Source: Molossus alvarezi
Lineage: Eukaryota; Chordata; Mammalia; Chiroptera; Molossidae
Direction: 5' to 3'
Assembly: GCA_037176705.1 (NCBI GenBank)
Contig: CM073887.1
Coordinates: 61,031,001-61,095,000, forward strand
Length of the DNA stretch: 64,000 bases
Part shown: positions 36,399 through 46,856 of the stretch, piece after piece
How positions within the stretch are numbered: the first letter of the stretch is position 1
Layout of the letters: each line of letters begins with the position of its first letter
Made by a program: the position numbers and the translations under genes
The notes under the pieces: generated by a model
The model's input: only the letters and a program-made list of their open reading frames with translations
Told to the model about the DNA's origin: nothing
Database searches by the model: none

Positions 36399-37014
36399 TA
36401 AGATATGGGTTATAAAAGGACCCAGTCAAAACTTATTACATTGTATACTTTATGTACAGTTTATTCAATAAAGTAAAAAGAATAGAAAAAATTGTTACCA
36501 TCTTATTTAGATTATCAATTGGAGAAACATTTAATTGCTGGGGAGATTATGGGAGCAGGGAGTGACCTTCCTATAACATTCAGGATGACATGGGTGCAAT
36601 CACTCCAGTTCCTGCCTCCTCAAAGAGAGGTCCCACGTGATGCCACCGGGCTCCTATACATCTGGTCTGGGGAGCGGAAGTAGCCAGCCCATATTTTTTA
36701 TTTTTATAGATGGTAGTCATAGGGCACTGCAACCTTATGGTAACTATATTTGGGATATTTAGGTTGATTGTATTTACGACATTTTGGGTGGTATTTATGG
36801 GTGAGTATATTTGTGACATTTAGGGTGATGGCATTTACAGCTTTCAGGGTGATTATTTTATATTTATGGTGATTATATCTATAAACCCATATATGTTTTG
36901 TGTTTAAGGAAGTTAATGCTTAGCTGGTTTTATCATGGGCAACAAATTGCTCTAGTTCTTTAAGGAAACAATATTAAATGGAGTGTTTTACTCTTTTTTT
37001 TCCTTTAATGACAG

Positions 37015-37077
37015 AGCTGTTGTTGAAAAATACCTGCTTGAAAAGTCTCGCCTGGTCTCTCAGGAGAAGGATGAGAG
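37015..37077 (+). CDS. MYO9B: MYO9B coding exon 3: motor domain
   Basis: Residues 312-333, 63 nt, phase 2 in and 2 out; acceptor tttaatgacag, donor GTAGGA. Encodes AVVEKYLLEKSRLVSQEKDER, the conserved motor segment just after switch I that ends in the LEKSRL motif. A small exon, but an exact family match that joins both neighbours in frame. Confidence 0.96.
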
Positions 37078-37540
37078 GTAGGAAATCTCCTCCATGAGCA
37101 TCTGCATCTGCCTTCCCTACAGAGGAGAGAAGCAGACATCCTGAGATCAGGGACTCTCCCAGGAGACCATGGCACAACTTCCCAGGGAGCAAGACCTGCT
37201 GTGTGTCCCCAAGTTCTGTGCTCATACCTCCAAAGTCACTTTTTGTGCCTCTCTAGGGCTTTTACCCATGTGGTTAGATTAGAGGCATCTCTGAACAACC
37301 AGTGAAGGACCTATACCTACCCATCCCCCACCCACCCTCAAGAAATCTCACTGTAGAAGCTCATGTTTTGGGAGCTTTTTAAAGACATACTAAGAATCAA
37401 CTTATTTTCTTAAATTGGTAAAAAATTGAGATGCTTTTTCTTCCCTAGTGTGGTCTCCAAAGCAATATTAGTAGTGGTTTGAAGAGTAACTGTTGCTTGG
37501 CCTCCAAAAATGACTGTTTTTCCCTAATTTTGACCTGCAG

Positions 37541-37640
37541 AAACTACCATGTGTTTTATTATTTGTTACTTGGCGTCAGCGAGGAAGAGCGACAAGAATT
37601 TCAGCTCAAACAGCCTGAAGATTATTTCTACCTCAACCAG
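37541..37640 (+). CDS. MYO9B: MYO9B coding exon 4: motor domain
   Basis: Residues 333-366, 100 nt, phase 2 in and 0 out; acceptor gacctgcag, donor GTAAAC. Encodes [20 protein letters not shown] and continues through the [12 protein letters not shown] motif typical of the upper 50-kDa domain. Separated by only 463 bp from the previous exon. Confidence 0.97.
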
Positions 37641-37897
37641 GTAAACACCAAGCTCTAGCCACAAACACCGCCTCTGTTCCCCGTGGGCTGTTTATGCTCT
37701 GCCAAGAGGTCAGAGGCCGTCTGCCTTGGCCCTCTCTGGCCCCCAAACTGGCTCCAAGGAGGCCCAGAGGAGGCAGCATAAAGGAGTCCATTCATTCCTC
37801 ATGTCCTGGGCCCTGCCCCATCAGTTCCAGCCAAAATCATTCCCACACGTCACCCTCTCTGACCCAGAAATACCCAGTGTCGCTGACTGTTTTTTAG

Positions 37898-37998
37898 CAT
37901 AACTTGAAGATCGAAGATGGAGAAGACCTAAAGCATGACTTCGAAAGACTCAAGCAGGCCATGGAGATGGTGGGCTTCCTCCCCGCTACCAAGAAACA
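37898..37998 (+). CDS. MYO9B: MYO9B coding exon 5: upper 50-kDa domain
   Basis: Residues 367-400, 101 nt, phase 0 in and 2 out. Begins [18 protein letters not shown] and ends in GFLPATKKQ, where the glutamine codon is split (CA, then G at 39688). The acceptor is gttttttag and the donor GTAAGT overlaps the CAG codon. Confidence 0.97.
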
Positions 37999-38164
37999 GT
38001 AAGTGGGCTGACCAGCTGTTCTGCCATCTCCTCCATGGGCACTTTCAGATCTGACTGACGCCCCATTAGGAGCTGCACTAAGGAAGATAGCCCAATGACA
38101 AGCACATGGAAAGGGACTCTTATCATTAGTTATTTGGAAATGCCAATTAAAACCACAGGGACTT

Positions 38165-38424
38165 GCCCTGGCCAGTTTGGCTCAGCAGTTAGAGCGTTGA
38201 CCCATGGACCAGAGAGTCCTGGGTTCGGTTCCCGCTAAGGGCACATACCTCGGTTGCAGTTATCCCCGGCCCTGGTTGGGGTCATGTGGGTGGCAACCAG
38301 TCAATGTGTCTCTCTCACATCAATGTTTCTCTCTCTCTCTTCCTCCCTGCCCTCCTCCCACTCTATCTGAAGATAAATGCAAAAATGTCTTCGGATGAGG
38401 ATAAAAAATAAAAAGTAAATAAAT
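38165..38424 (+). repeat. Ves-type bat SINE
   Basis: Plus strand; duplication aaaaccacagggactt (38149-38164) and aaaactatagggactt (38425-38440). Confidence 0.88.
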
Positions 38425-38502
38425 AAAACTATAGGGACTTTTGCCCAACAGCGTTAACACACTTAACACTATGGAACAGTACACTTAAAAATGGTTACGA
38501 TG

Positions 38503-38663
38503 GCCCCGGCCCATTTGGCTCAGAGTGTCTGTCCAAGAACCAAGGACTCGGGTTCAATTTTAGTCAAGGGCACATACCTTGGTTGCGGTTCAGTCCACAG
38601 CCCTGATTGGCGTTATGTGGGAGGCAACCAATAGATGTGTCTTTCTCACATCAATGTGGCGCG

Positions 38664-38706
<43 letters not shown>

Positions 38707-38765
38707 CCTCCTACTCTATCTGAAGTTAAATGGAAAAATATCCACAGGTGAAGATTTTTTAAAAA
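38503..38765 (+). repeat. Ves-type bat SINE with GC/CT microsatellite
   Basis: Plus strand, with the internal tract expanded to (GC)n(CT)n at 38658-38703. Flanks atggttacgatggc and atgattaagatggt look like an aged duplication. Confidence 0.85.
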
Positions 38766-39079
38766 AATGATTAAGATGGTAGCTTTTATATGATGTGTAT
38801 TTTACACCATTAAAAATGTTTTTAATTTTTGAAAACTACACAGGTCAGTCTACACACCTGCCAATATATCCAGCAGCAACACCCTCACACTTTGGAAAAC
38901 CATTTGGCTATTTTCTACTACAGATTTGTGTACACAACGAAACATACATTTGCTCACCCAGAGACATGCACACAGATGCACACAACAGCCTCCTTTGTAA
39001 CAGCTCCAGTCTGGAAACTGCCCCCCCAAATGCCCACCAATAGGAGATTCAGTAAATAAATGTCAGTCTATCCATGCAA

Positions 39080-39240
39080 GGGTCAGCAACCTTTCTGGAG
39101 AGGGCCAGACAGTAAATATTTTCATCTTTATGAGCTGGATGGTTTCTGTTACATGTTCTCTGGGTTGCATTTTGCTTTTTAACAACCATTTAAAAACCAA
39201 ACTAAAAACTTAGCTCAAGGACCATATGAAAACAGGCCCA
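39080..39240. repeat. hAT-Charlie-type MITE remnant
   Basis: Starts gggtcagcaacctttctgga with gccagacagtaaatattttc. Confidence 0.55.
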
Positions 39241-39299
39241 AGGTTTCTCCAACTCCTGGACTACTCCATACACAGTGGCTGTTGTCACTGGAGAGGCCG

Positions 39300-39465
39300 G
39301 TTCTGTTTCCAGAGGAGCCTTGTCTGAAGACATTTTTGGTTGTCACACTGCATTTGTGGGGGATGTCGCTCAACATCACACAGTGCCCAGGACACCCCCT
39401 ACCCCCAGCAAAAAATAATCTGGCCCCAGGTGCCAGCAGTGCCCAGGCTGAGCTATGCTGGTCTG
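39300..39465 (+). repeat. MER5A-like hAT-Charlie remnant
   Basis: Contains gacatttttggttgtcacac and gctcaacatcacacagtgcc; ends 220 bp before a MYO9B exon. Confidence 0.6.
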
Positions 39466-39687
39466 TAGCATTGAGAATGAATGAACCAAGACCATGTGCA
39501 GTAACATGCATCACGCCCTCACATCACAGTTTTTCAGTGACAGGCCAGACACAACTACATATGATGATTTCATGGACATCAAGTTAATGGGTGGTCAGTA
39601 CAACAGTTTCAAATTCAGCCCAATGGCTGGAAGCTTCTATCTCCCAACTGTGGAAACCACCCCAATCAAGCCTCCTTTCTCTCCCAG

Positions 39688-39817
39688 GATTTTTTCTGTC
39701 CTCTCGGCCATCCTGTATCTGGGCAATGTCACATACAAGAAAAGAGCCACGGGCCGAGACGAAGGCCTGGAGGTCGGGCCCCCTGAGGTGCTGGACACAC
39801 TGTCACAGCTTCTGAAG
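39688..39817 (+). CDS. MYO9B: MYO9B coding exon 6: upper 50-kDa domain
   Basis: Residues 400-443, 130 nt, phase 2 in and 0 out; acceptor ttctctcccag, donor GTACTA. Encodes [19 protein letters not shown] and on through [18 protein letters not shown]. This is the ILHLGN-type helix and the start of the cardiomyopathy-loop neighbourhood of the motor. Confidence 0.97.
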
Positions 39818-40094
39818 GTACTAGTCCCTGTTCTTGGCCACTGTGGGACGTGTTGGGCCAGCTCAGAGCCTATGGCATCGGAGAACCCAGAACTTCCTGC
39901 ATTGGCTATGCTTCTGTAAACCAAGGCCTGCGCCTGCTTCCTCGCCACCATTTCTGCAAAGTCCCTTCCTCATTGCTGAGGGACTTCCTCCTGGACAGGG
40001 ACACCCCCCACCTCAGCTCCTCATGCGAAAGGCTCTTTAAAATCATAGTTTAATCAACAAGGTCATTTTCTTCATTAGACCTGCCATCCCCTTG

Positions 40095-40290
40095 TCCTCT
40101 GGTTCTCAACCCCAGGGGCAATATCTAGAAGCATTTTTGGTTGTCACAACTTTCGGGGCTACTGGCATCTAGTAGGTGAAGACCATAGATGCTGCTTGAC
40201 ATCATATAATGCATAGATGGCCACCCTAGAGCAAGGAATGATGCAGCCTCAAATGTCAGTGGTGCCGAGGCTGAGAATCCCTGTCCTCGG
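40095..40290 (+). repeat. MER5A-like hAT-Charlie remnant
   Basis: Starts ctggttctcaaccccagggg and ends gccgaggctgagaatccctg. Confidence 0.7.
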
Positions 40291-40757
40291 TCATTCTGTT
40301 TTCTAAGTGTGAATTCCATCTATGGCTCTTCTTAAAGGAGGAGCCCTGGCTTCTCTTGTGTTCATGGGGGTGAACACGTGCTAGAGGATCGGGGCAGCTT
40401 TCCCTGTTCCTACTCTTGACTGCTGCTGGCTTATATAGGTGACCTGGCAGTCAATGAGGGCTTCAGTGTCCCCTGCACACAGGCTGGAACAGCTATAAAT
40501 GCAGGTCACCAGGCAGCATGTAAGCCTGAGGCCCATAGTGACACCCAGGCTGTCAACCATGCACCCTGAGCTGTCAACCTATGTAGAACAAGCCTGTGGG
40601 TGTGATCATTCTGAAACATGCTGTATACATCACGTGTTGGCAGCCCTGAGGGCTCCAATCTTCCTCAGGCTTCAGGCCTTGTCTCAGTGACACAAGAACC
40701 CACTGGACAAGTTCTTCATCCCCACCTCCTTTATCTCCCTCCTTGACCTTGAAACAG

Positions 40758-40847
40758 GTGAAGCGAGAAATCTTGGTGGAGGTTCTGACCAAAAGAAAAA
40801 CAGTGACTGCCAACGACAAGCTTATTCTTCCCTACAGTCTCAGCGAG
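40758..40847 (+). CDS. MYO9B: MYO9B coding exon 7: motor domain
   Basis: Residues 444-473, 90 nt, symmetric phase 0. Encodes [20 protein letters not shown] and [10 protein letters not shown]. Acceptor ccttgaaacag, donor GTGAGT. Human MYO9B as I recall it reads TVTVND here, so a Val to Ala change is likely. Confidence 0.96.
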
Positions 40848-41124
40848 GTGAGTACTGCCCTAGGTTTGCAAGGGCACCAGGCCCCAAAACACAAGTGAGA
40901 GGGGAGGTCCTTTGGAAACAGCCAGCATAGATGATCTCTTTCCTCCCAAAGTGACAGAAAAGAACCCTTGTGCACCACACAAGGTGCCTCTGATTCTCAC
41001 ATTAGCTTAGGCTCAACACAGTCCAGCTTAGACAGCAAACTGAAGCCTAAAAGTCAGAACGTGGGCCCCGTGTGTTCGTCTCTGTGTTCCCCGGCTGCTT
41101 CATGGGCATGCTGGTTCTCACTAG

Positions 41125-41330
41125 CAGAGCAAGTGAGACCTGTAGCGAAATCCAGCCCACTACCTGCTTTTGTAAAGTTTTATTGGCATGCAGCTATGCT
41201 CATTTGTTTACATGCTGGTTTCCTGCTACAGCACAGAGCTAAGGAGTTGCAACAGAGATCCTATCTGGCCCGAAAAGCCAAGAATATTGGTTGTCTGGCC
41301 TTTTGCAGAAAAACTTGATCTCAGAAGTAG
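41125..41330. repeat. hAT-Charlie-type MITE remnant
   Basis: Contains gtaaagttttattggcatgc and gccttttgcagaaaaacttg. Confidence 0.6.
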
Positions 41331-42207
41331 AGCTTGACCTTTATAACCATTATGTGGGTCCCTAAATATTGATAAGGTGCATCTCTCTGGCCTTTGCCCC
41401 ACCCTTGATGTTTACTGTGTGTTTTTCTTGCATTTTTACATCTCAAGAGCAGTGTGACTGCAGCTTACAGCTTGGACAACAGCAGGAAAGCACCTAGCCA
41501 CTGGGGGGATTTTTTGCTAATGGGGGGGGGGGTTTTTTGCTGGTGGTGGAAGCTGCTTGGGCACTTCACATGAGCACCATGGACAGTCTGAGCCCCCAGG
41601 GGTGAAGGCACCCTGCAATGTGCAGGACCCCTGATGTCCCAGCAGCAGAGCTGCTCTACCCCCTCCCCACCGCACGCAGCATGTGAAAGGTGCCAGGCTG
41701 TATCTCTTGAGGCTCCATTGCCCAGGAAAGGCAAAACCAGAGGGGTGTTTTAGATTTTAATTGTGGCCAATTATGTCTGTCACAATTTAGATCTGAGCAC
41801 ATAAAACTAAGGAATTTCTTGTATGTAAATTAGACCTCTGTAAGGCCTTAAATAAATTGATAAAGTCATTACTGCTTTTACAATGTTGGCCCCTGATTCT
41901 CTCAAAACAGCAAGGGGCCTGGCTTTGAACCCAGCTGGGCCTCCTTGCTAGTTTCCCATGCTGGCAAGCCCAGTGCCCTTCTTGAGCTTACATTCCAACC
42001 TCATCAGCCTCCATTAGCTCTGAGAAGTGAGTTGGTACATGACAAAGTTGGACCACAGGCTGCTGGGTCAAGGCTTTTCAGATCATGCTTCGGTGTGCAA
42101 GGTATCCGAGCTGACAGGGTGGCATGTAAAGTGATAAAGGGGAGTGTTGGATAAGTTGGCTGGGGTTGTTATTTGGGGAGAGGGGGTATTCTTGTTTGTT
42201 TTTTTTT

Positions 42208-42450
42208 AATCCTCACCGGAGGACATTTTTGCATTTAGCTTCAGATAGAGCGGGAGGGAGAGAGAGGGGAAGAAAGAGAGAAAAATCGATGTGAGAGCAA
42301 CACATCGAGTGGTTGCCTCCTGTACGACCCCAACCCCAACCAGGGCCAGGATCAAATCGCAACCGAGATACGTGCCCTTAGCGGGAACCAAACCCAGGAC
42401 TCTCTGGTCCGCAGGTCGATGCTCCAACCGCTGAGCCAAACCGGCCAGAG
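42208..42450 (-). repeat. Ves-type bat SINE
   Basis: Minus strand: aatcctcaccggaggacatt at the left, gccaaaccggccagagc at the right. Confidence 0.9.
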
Positions 42451-42467
42451 CTGGATTTTTTTTGTTG

Positions 42468-42733
42468 TTGTTAACACTCACCCAAGGATACTTTTCCCAT
42501 TGATTTTTAGAGAGCGTGGAAGGGAGAGAGGGAGGGGAAGAGAAAGAGAAAGAGAAAAAGAGAGAAATATCACTATGAGAGAGACACATCGATTGGTTAC
42601 CTCCTGCACCCACCCCAACCAGGGCCAGGGATCAGACTTAAAACCCAAGTATGTGCCCTTGACCAGGAATCGAACTTGAGATTCTTTGGTGCATAAACCA
42701 AAGCTCTAACCACTGAACTACACTGGCTAGGGC
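42468..42733 (-). repeat. Ves-type bat SINE
   Basis: Minus strand, more diverged: aacactcacccaaggatact at the left, ccactgaactacactggcta at the right. Confidence 0.85.
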
Positions 42734-42749
42734 GAACTGGCTGTTTATT

Positions 42750-43240
42750 TTATTTTTTAATTTTTTTTTTCTTTATTGATTTTTAGAGAGAGAGGAATGG
42801 AGAGGGAGAGGGAGATAGAAACATTGATGAGAGAGAGCATTGAGTCCAGTCGGTGTGACTCAGTGGTTGAACGTCGACCATGCACCAAGAGGTCACCAGT
42901 GCGATTCCCGGTCAGGGCATATGCCTGGGTTGTGGGCCCAGTCCCCAGTGGGGGGCATGCAGGAGGCGGCCAATCGATGTTTTCTCTCATCGATGTTTCT
43001 CTCTCTCTCCCTCTCACTTTCTCTTTCTAAAATCAATAAAGGAAAAAAATAAATATAAAAAATCCTCCCATCTTTTTTTAAAAAAAAAAAAAAGGAGAGA
43101 GAGAACATCAATTGGCTGCCTCTTGCATGCCCCCCCTGGGGATCAGGCCTACAGCCCGGGCATGTTCCCTGATCAGGAATCGAACTGGTGACCTCTTAGT
43201 GCATGGGCCGACAATCAACCACTGAGCCACGCCAGCTGGG
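42750..43240 (-). repeat. bat SINE split by a nested SINE
   Basis: Minus-strand SINE in two parts (about 42755-42842 and 43093-43240) around a plus-strand copy. Flanks aactggctgttta (42736) and aattggctgttta (43244) form an aged duplication of the whole composite. Confidence 0.85.
42843..43083 (+). repeat. bat SINE nested in an opposite-strand SINE
   Basis: Plus-strand SINE (ccagtcggtgtgactcagtg at the head, tctaaaatcaataaaggaa at the tail) inserted into the minus SINE. Confidence 0.85.
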
Positions 43241-43350
43241 CCAAATTGGCTGTTTAAAGTCACTGCCTCAACTTTCCCCCTGTGCAGATCTTGGAGTGGT
43301 GCACATGGGGCCCACTTTGCTGAGATATGATGCCCCCTCTGTGCCCGCAG

Positions 43351-43467
43351 GCCATCACTGCCCGTGACTCCATGGCCAAGTCTCTGTACAGTGCTCTGTT
43401 CGACTGGATTGTGCTGCGAATTAACCATGCCCTTCTCAATAAGAAAGACATGGAAGAGTCTGTCTCG
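43351..43467 (+). CDS. MYO9B: MYO9B coding exon 8: motor domain
   Basis: Residues 474-512, 117 nt, phase 0 both ends; acceptor gtgcccgcag, donor GTGAGT. Encodes [19 protein letters not shown], the long helix leading to switch II, and [16 protein letters not shown]. The upstream intron end is packed with nested SINEs (42208-43240), the last ending about 110 bp from the acceptor. Confidence 0.97.
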
Positions 43468-43794
43468 GTGAGTGTCCCACCCCCACCCCAAGATGAACTG
43501 AGGGAGGCTGTGCCCTTGCTGCCACACAGGTGGATGGCCTGTGAAGTCGGGAGCCAAGGTGGCTTTAGCCAGTGTCAGGCAAGAGGCCATTTCCTCCCAG
43601 CCCAGGGAACAGGACAGGATGCAGTTCTCAGGGCCCAGTGCAAAATGAAAACACAGGCTCCTTGTTCAAATATTACAGGTTCCAAGGCAGCAATAGCAGA
43701 GCATTCAGCCAAGCACAGGATCCTCGTGACATGACAGAACTGATGTTCCCAAGGGAAGACTCACCAGTAACAACTCTTTTCTCTGTTCCCCTAG

Positions 43795-43929
43795 TGCTTG
43801 TCCATTGGGGTCCTCGACATCTTTGGGTTTGAGGACTTCGAGAGGAACAGTTTTGAACAGTTCTGCATCAACTATGCCAATGAGCAGCTCCAGTATTACT
43901 TCAACCAGCACATTTTCAAACTGGAGCAG
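43795..43929 (+). CDS. MYO9B: MYO9B coding exon 9: switch II and relay helix
   Basis: Residues 513-557, 135 nt, phase 0. Carries switch II DIFGFE (520-525) and the relay helix [20 protein letters not shown] followed by [10 protein letters not shown]. This is one of the most conserved stretches of any myosin, with no change in key residues. Acceptor ttcccctag, donor GTAAGG. Confidence 0.98.
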
Positions 43930-44332
43930 GTAAGGAAGTGCCCTTGTCACCCATCTAGCCCAAGGAAGGACAGGATGAGCTAGAACTGGGATCTCCCTAT
44001 GGGCCTGGTTTGTCATCAAACCCACCTCAGAATTTTTCTCTGCAAAAAGGGAAAGTCCGGGGAAAATTCCACCCAGCCCGGGATGAGGCAAACCGTCAGG
44101 GATATTTTTGGCCACAAGTCAATTTTGCACGTTCTCTCTGCTCAAGCATGAAAGTCCTTTAATGGGAAAGAAACGGAGTTGCCTTGTAAGGTCAACAATA
44201 TTGATAATCTATGTTATGTATTTTTTCAATACTAAATACTCAGCCATTTTTACCCATATATTACCTTTCACATTGATGATTCTGACAGGGGGAGAAATTG
44301 ATGGGATTATATGATTATTTGGCTGATTTTGC

Positions 44333-45000
44333 TACAGTCAAACCTTGGTTTTTGAACATCTTTTCAAACAATTCGCTTCCCAACTCGACAGCCCTTTCAT
44401 GTCACGCATCTGTCAGGCGACAAACAAAGGAGAGAATGCTCAAGTATGAATCAGTTTACCGCTGTTAACACCTCGGGAAACATTATGTTTTTTTGCTTTT
44501 GTTGATGCTTAGTATTATTATTATTAAATTTTCATTTTTTACTGTACATATCATTTCCTTTTTGTTAAATTTTCATTTACATTTCATGTGCTTTTTGTTT
44601 TTAAAGTGTTTATAGATTAAACAGTACATAGACAGGTACTACATATAAGAAAGGTTAATACAGAATCATTTTGGGGGTCTGAAACGGATTAATTCTATTT
44701 ACGTATTTTTTTTTCTGTATTGATTTTTAGAGAGAGGAAGGGAGAGGGGAAGAGATAGAGACATTGATGAGAGATAACATTGGCCACCGCCTGCATACCC
44801 TGCACTGGGGATTTGGCCCACAACCTAGGCATGTGCCCTGACCAGGAGTTGGACCGGCAACCTCTTGGTGCATGGGTCGATGCTCAATCATAAAGCCACA
44901 CCGGCTGGGCAATTTACATTTTTTCTAATGGGAAAAAATATTTCAGTTTTCTAACAATCTTTCAGAATGAATTAAGTTTGAGGATCAAGGTTCCACTGTG
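44333..45000. mobile_element. DNA transposon remnant with terminal inverted repeats
   Basis: Left end cagtcaaaccttggtttttg; right end read in reverse cagtggaaccttgatcctca. The preceding TA is a possible target duplication. Interior AT-rich, no ORF, split by a SINE. TcMar-like by the ends; family not assigned. Confidence 0.5.
44708..44910 (-). repeat. bat SINE
   Basis: Minus-strand SINE of the cagccggtgtggctttatg-diverged subfamily inside the 44333-45000 element. Confidence 0.82.
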
Positions 45001-45152
45001 TTATGCTTTCTGGCTGTCAGTTCAAATTGAGTTGTGCGGGAAGAGCAAAACACACAGTGAATTGTAAAGATTTGGATATATAAGGTTAAATTAAGTATAT
45101 TATTAAAGTTATCTTCACCTATTTCTTTTTACATTTTAAAGTGTGACTATAA

Positions 45153-45196
45153 TGCCTGGCCGGTATGGCTCAGTGGTTGAGCATCGACCCATGCAC
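45153..45196 (+). repeat. 44-bp tRNA-head-only SINE fragment with target-site duplication
   Basis: Only the tRNA-like head (tgcctggccggtatggctca onwards) is present, between taaagtgtgactataa (45137-45152) and taaaatgtgactataa (45197-45212). No A tail and no CT-rich body. Confidence 0.8.
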
Positions 45197-45274
45197 TAAA
45201 ATGTGACTATAAGTAAATATGAAGTTATGAAAGTCACTTACATTATATGGCTATTACAGACATTGCAATTACAG

Positions 45275-45488
45275 AGCAGGGCCCCAGGGATCAAATCCAG
45301 CCCACTGCCTGTTTTTATAAATAAAGCTTTATTGGCACATGAACATGCCCATTTATTCACATATCCCTGGCTACTTTCAAGCTACAGCAGCAAAACTAAG
45401 TAATTGTGACAGACACCATCTAACTGATACAGCCAAACATATGTACAGTCTGGCTCTTTACAGAGAAGGTTTGTTGACTCTTAGGTGA
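45275..45488. repeat. hAT-Charlie-type MITE remnant
   Basis: Contains aataaagctttattggcaca and ggctctttacagagaaggtt. Confidence 0.6.
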
Positions 45489-45761
45489 CTTTAAGTGTGA
45501 ATGTAAGCATCTTGCTGTGATAGAAGTCTGAGCATGTGCATTCTGTTCATGTTGTTAATAATTATTAATTTGTGTAATCTTACATAGTTATTAATGCACT
45601 TCTATTGATATAATAGTATGTATTCTGTTACACATCTGTATATAGGTATGTGCATGCATACATAAATATGTATAAAATATTTATATGTAACACATGCTAT
45701 GTAAATATTAACAAAGCCATGAAATAATTAACTTATTGGATACCCCACCCAAACCCTGCAG

Positions 45762-45883
45762 GAAGAGTACCAGAGTGAAGGGATCTCGTGGCACAACATT
45801 GACTACACAGACAATGTCGGCTGCATCCATCTGATCAGCAAGAAGCCCACTGGCCTCTTCTATCTGCTAGATGAAGAGAGCAA
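45762..45883 (+). CDS. MYO9B: MYO9B coding exon 10: lower 50-kDa domain
   Basis: Residues 558-598, 122 nt, phase 0 in and 2 out; acceptor aaccctgcag, donor GTGAGT. Encodes [18 protein letters not shown] and the [12 protein letters not shown] motif of the relay loop and lower 50-kDa region. The final asparagine codon is completed by C at 48982. Confidence 0.97.
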
Positions 45884-46606
45884 GTGAGTGCCCATGTCCT
45901 GGTGTGTCCACAAAACCGGGCACTCAGTCCAGTTTCACAGCCCCCAGAGACTTATCCCAAACCCAAACATCCCAAGAACTTCTGAGTTTCTCAGACTCAT
46001 TTGGCCACAAATCTTGATTTCACATTTGTAAAATGCTTGTACCATTCACCATGGAAATATTAACACGTGCAATACTGAACTCTGAGACACTCCCGCTCAG
46101 GATTTCATGGGAAAAAATTGTGGGACCTGAGTCTAGAAACTGGGAATGGGATTGGTGCATCCTTGTAGAATCGGGCCCAGATGCCTACTCTCTTCGGAGC
46201 CTGGTACCCCTTGTCCACAGGATGCAGTGAAGGCTGGAAGGGATATTTATAAGGTGGCTCATGCTTAGTCACCCAGCTGCAGTTACTGAAATCACAGTCA
46301 CTAAAATTCACTTACTGAATTAAGTTTCCTACCGCTGCTATGGTAAATGACTACAGACAGGTGGCTTTAAACAAATTTTCTCTCATGGCTCTGGAAGCCA
46401 GAGTCCAAAATCAGTATCAGTGGACTGATATCAAGGTGTTGGCAGGGCCCTGCTCCCTCTGAAGGCTCTGGGAGCAAATCCTTCCTGCCTCTTTCCAGCT
46501 CCTAGCAGCCCCAGATATACTTAGCTCTTGGCTGCATTGCCCCAGTCTCTGCCTCTGTGGTTACATCACCATCACTTCTTCTGTCTGTCAGTGTCTCATC
46601 TCCTCT

Positions 46607-46846
46607 TTTTTTTTTTTAATCCTCACCCAAGGATATTTTTCGATTTATCTTCAGATTGAGTGGAGGGAGGGAGAGAGAGAGAGAAACATCGATGTGAAAG
46701 GGACACATCAATTGGTCGCCTCCCGCACAACCCCAACCAGGGCCAGGGACAAACCACAACTTAGGTACATGCCCTTGACCAGAATCGAACCCCCAACTTT
46801 TTGGCCCACAGGCCAACACTCTAACCGCTAAGCCAAACCAGCCAGG
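46607..46846 (-). repeat. Ves-type bat SINE (1 of 3)
   Basis: Minus strand, aatcctcacccaaggatatt to gccaaaccagccagggc. Confidence 0.9.
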
Positions 46847-46856
46847 GCTTCTCTTT

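Larger units (their letters stand above)
35185..36480 (+). repeat. old L1-like fragment interrupted by three SINEs
   Basis: L1 3'-type sequence (caactgatgaatggataaac; gaatattattcagccataag) at 35185-35619, resuming after the SINEs at about 36410-36480. Confidence 0.6.
31312..37014 (+). other. MYO9B: intron between MYO9B coding exons 2 and 3
   Basis: Holds a tetranucleotide repeat, a single SINE, a SPIN-containing LTR, an old L1 fragment and a three-SINE tandem. 31312-31760, 32401-33380, 34015-35020 and 36480-37010 carry nothing I can assign. Confidence 0.8.
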
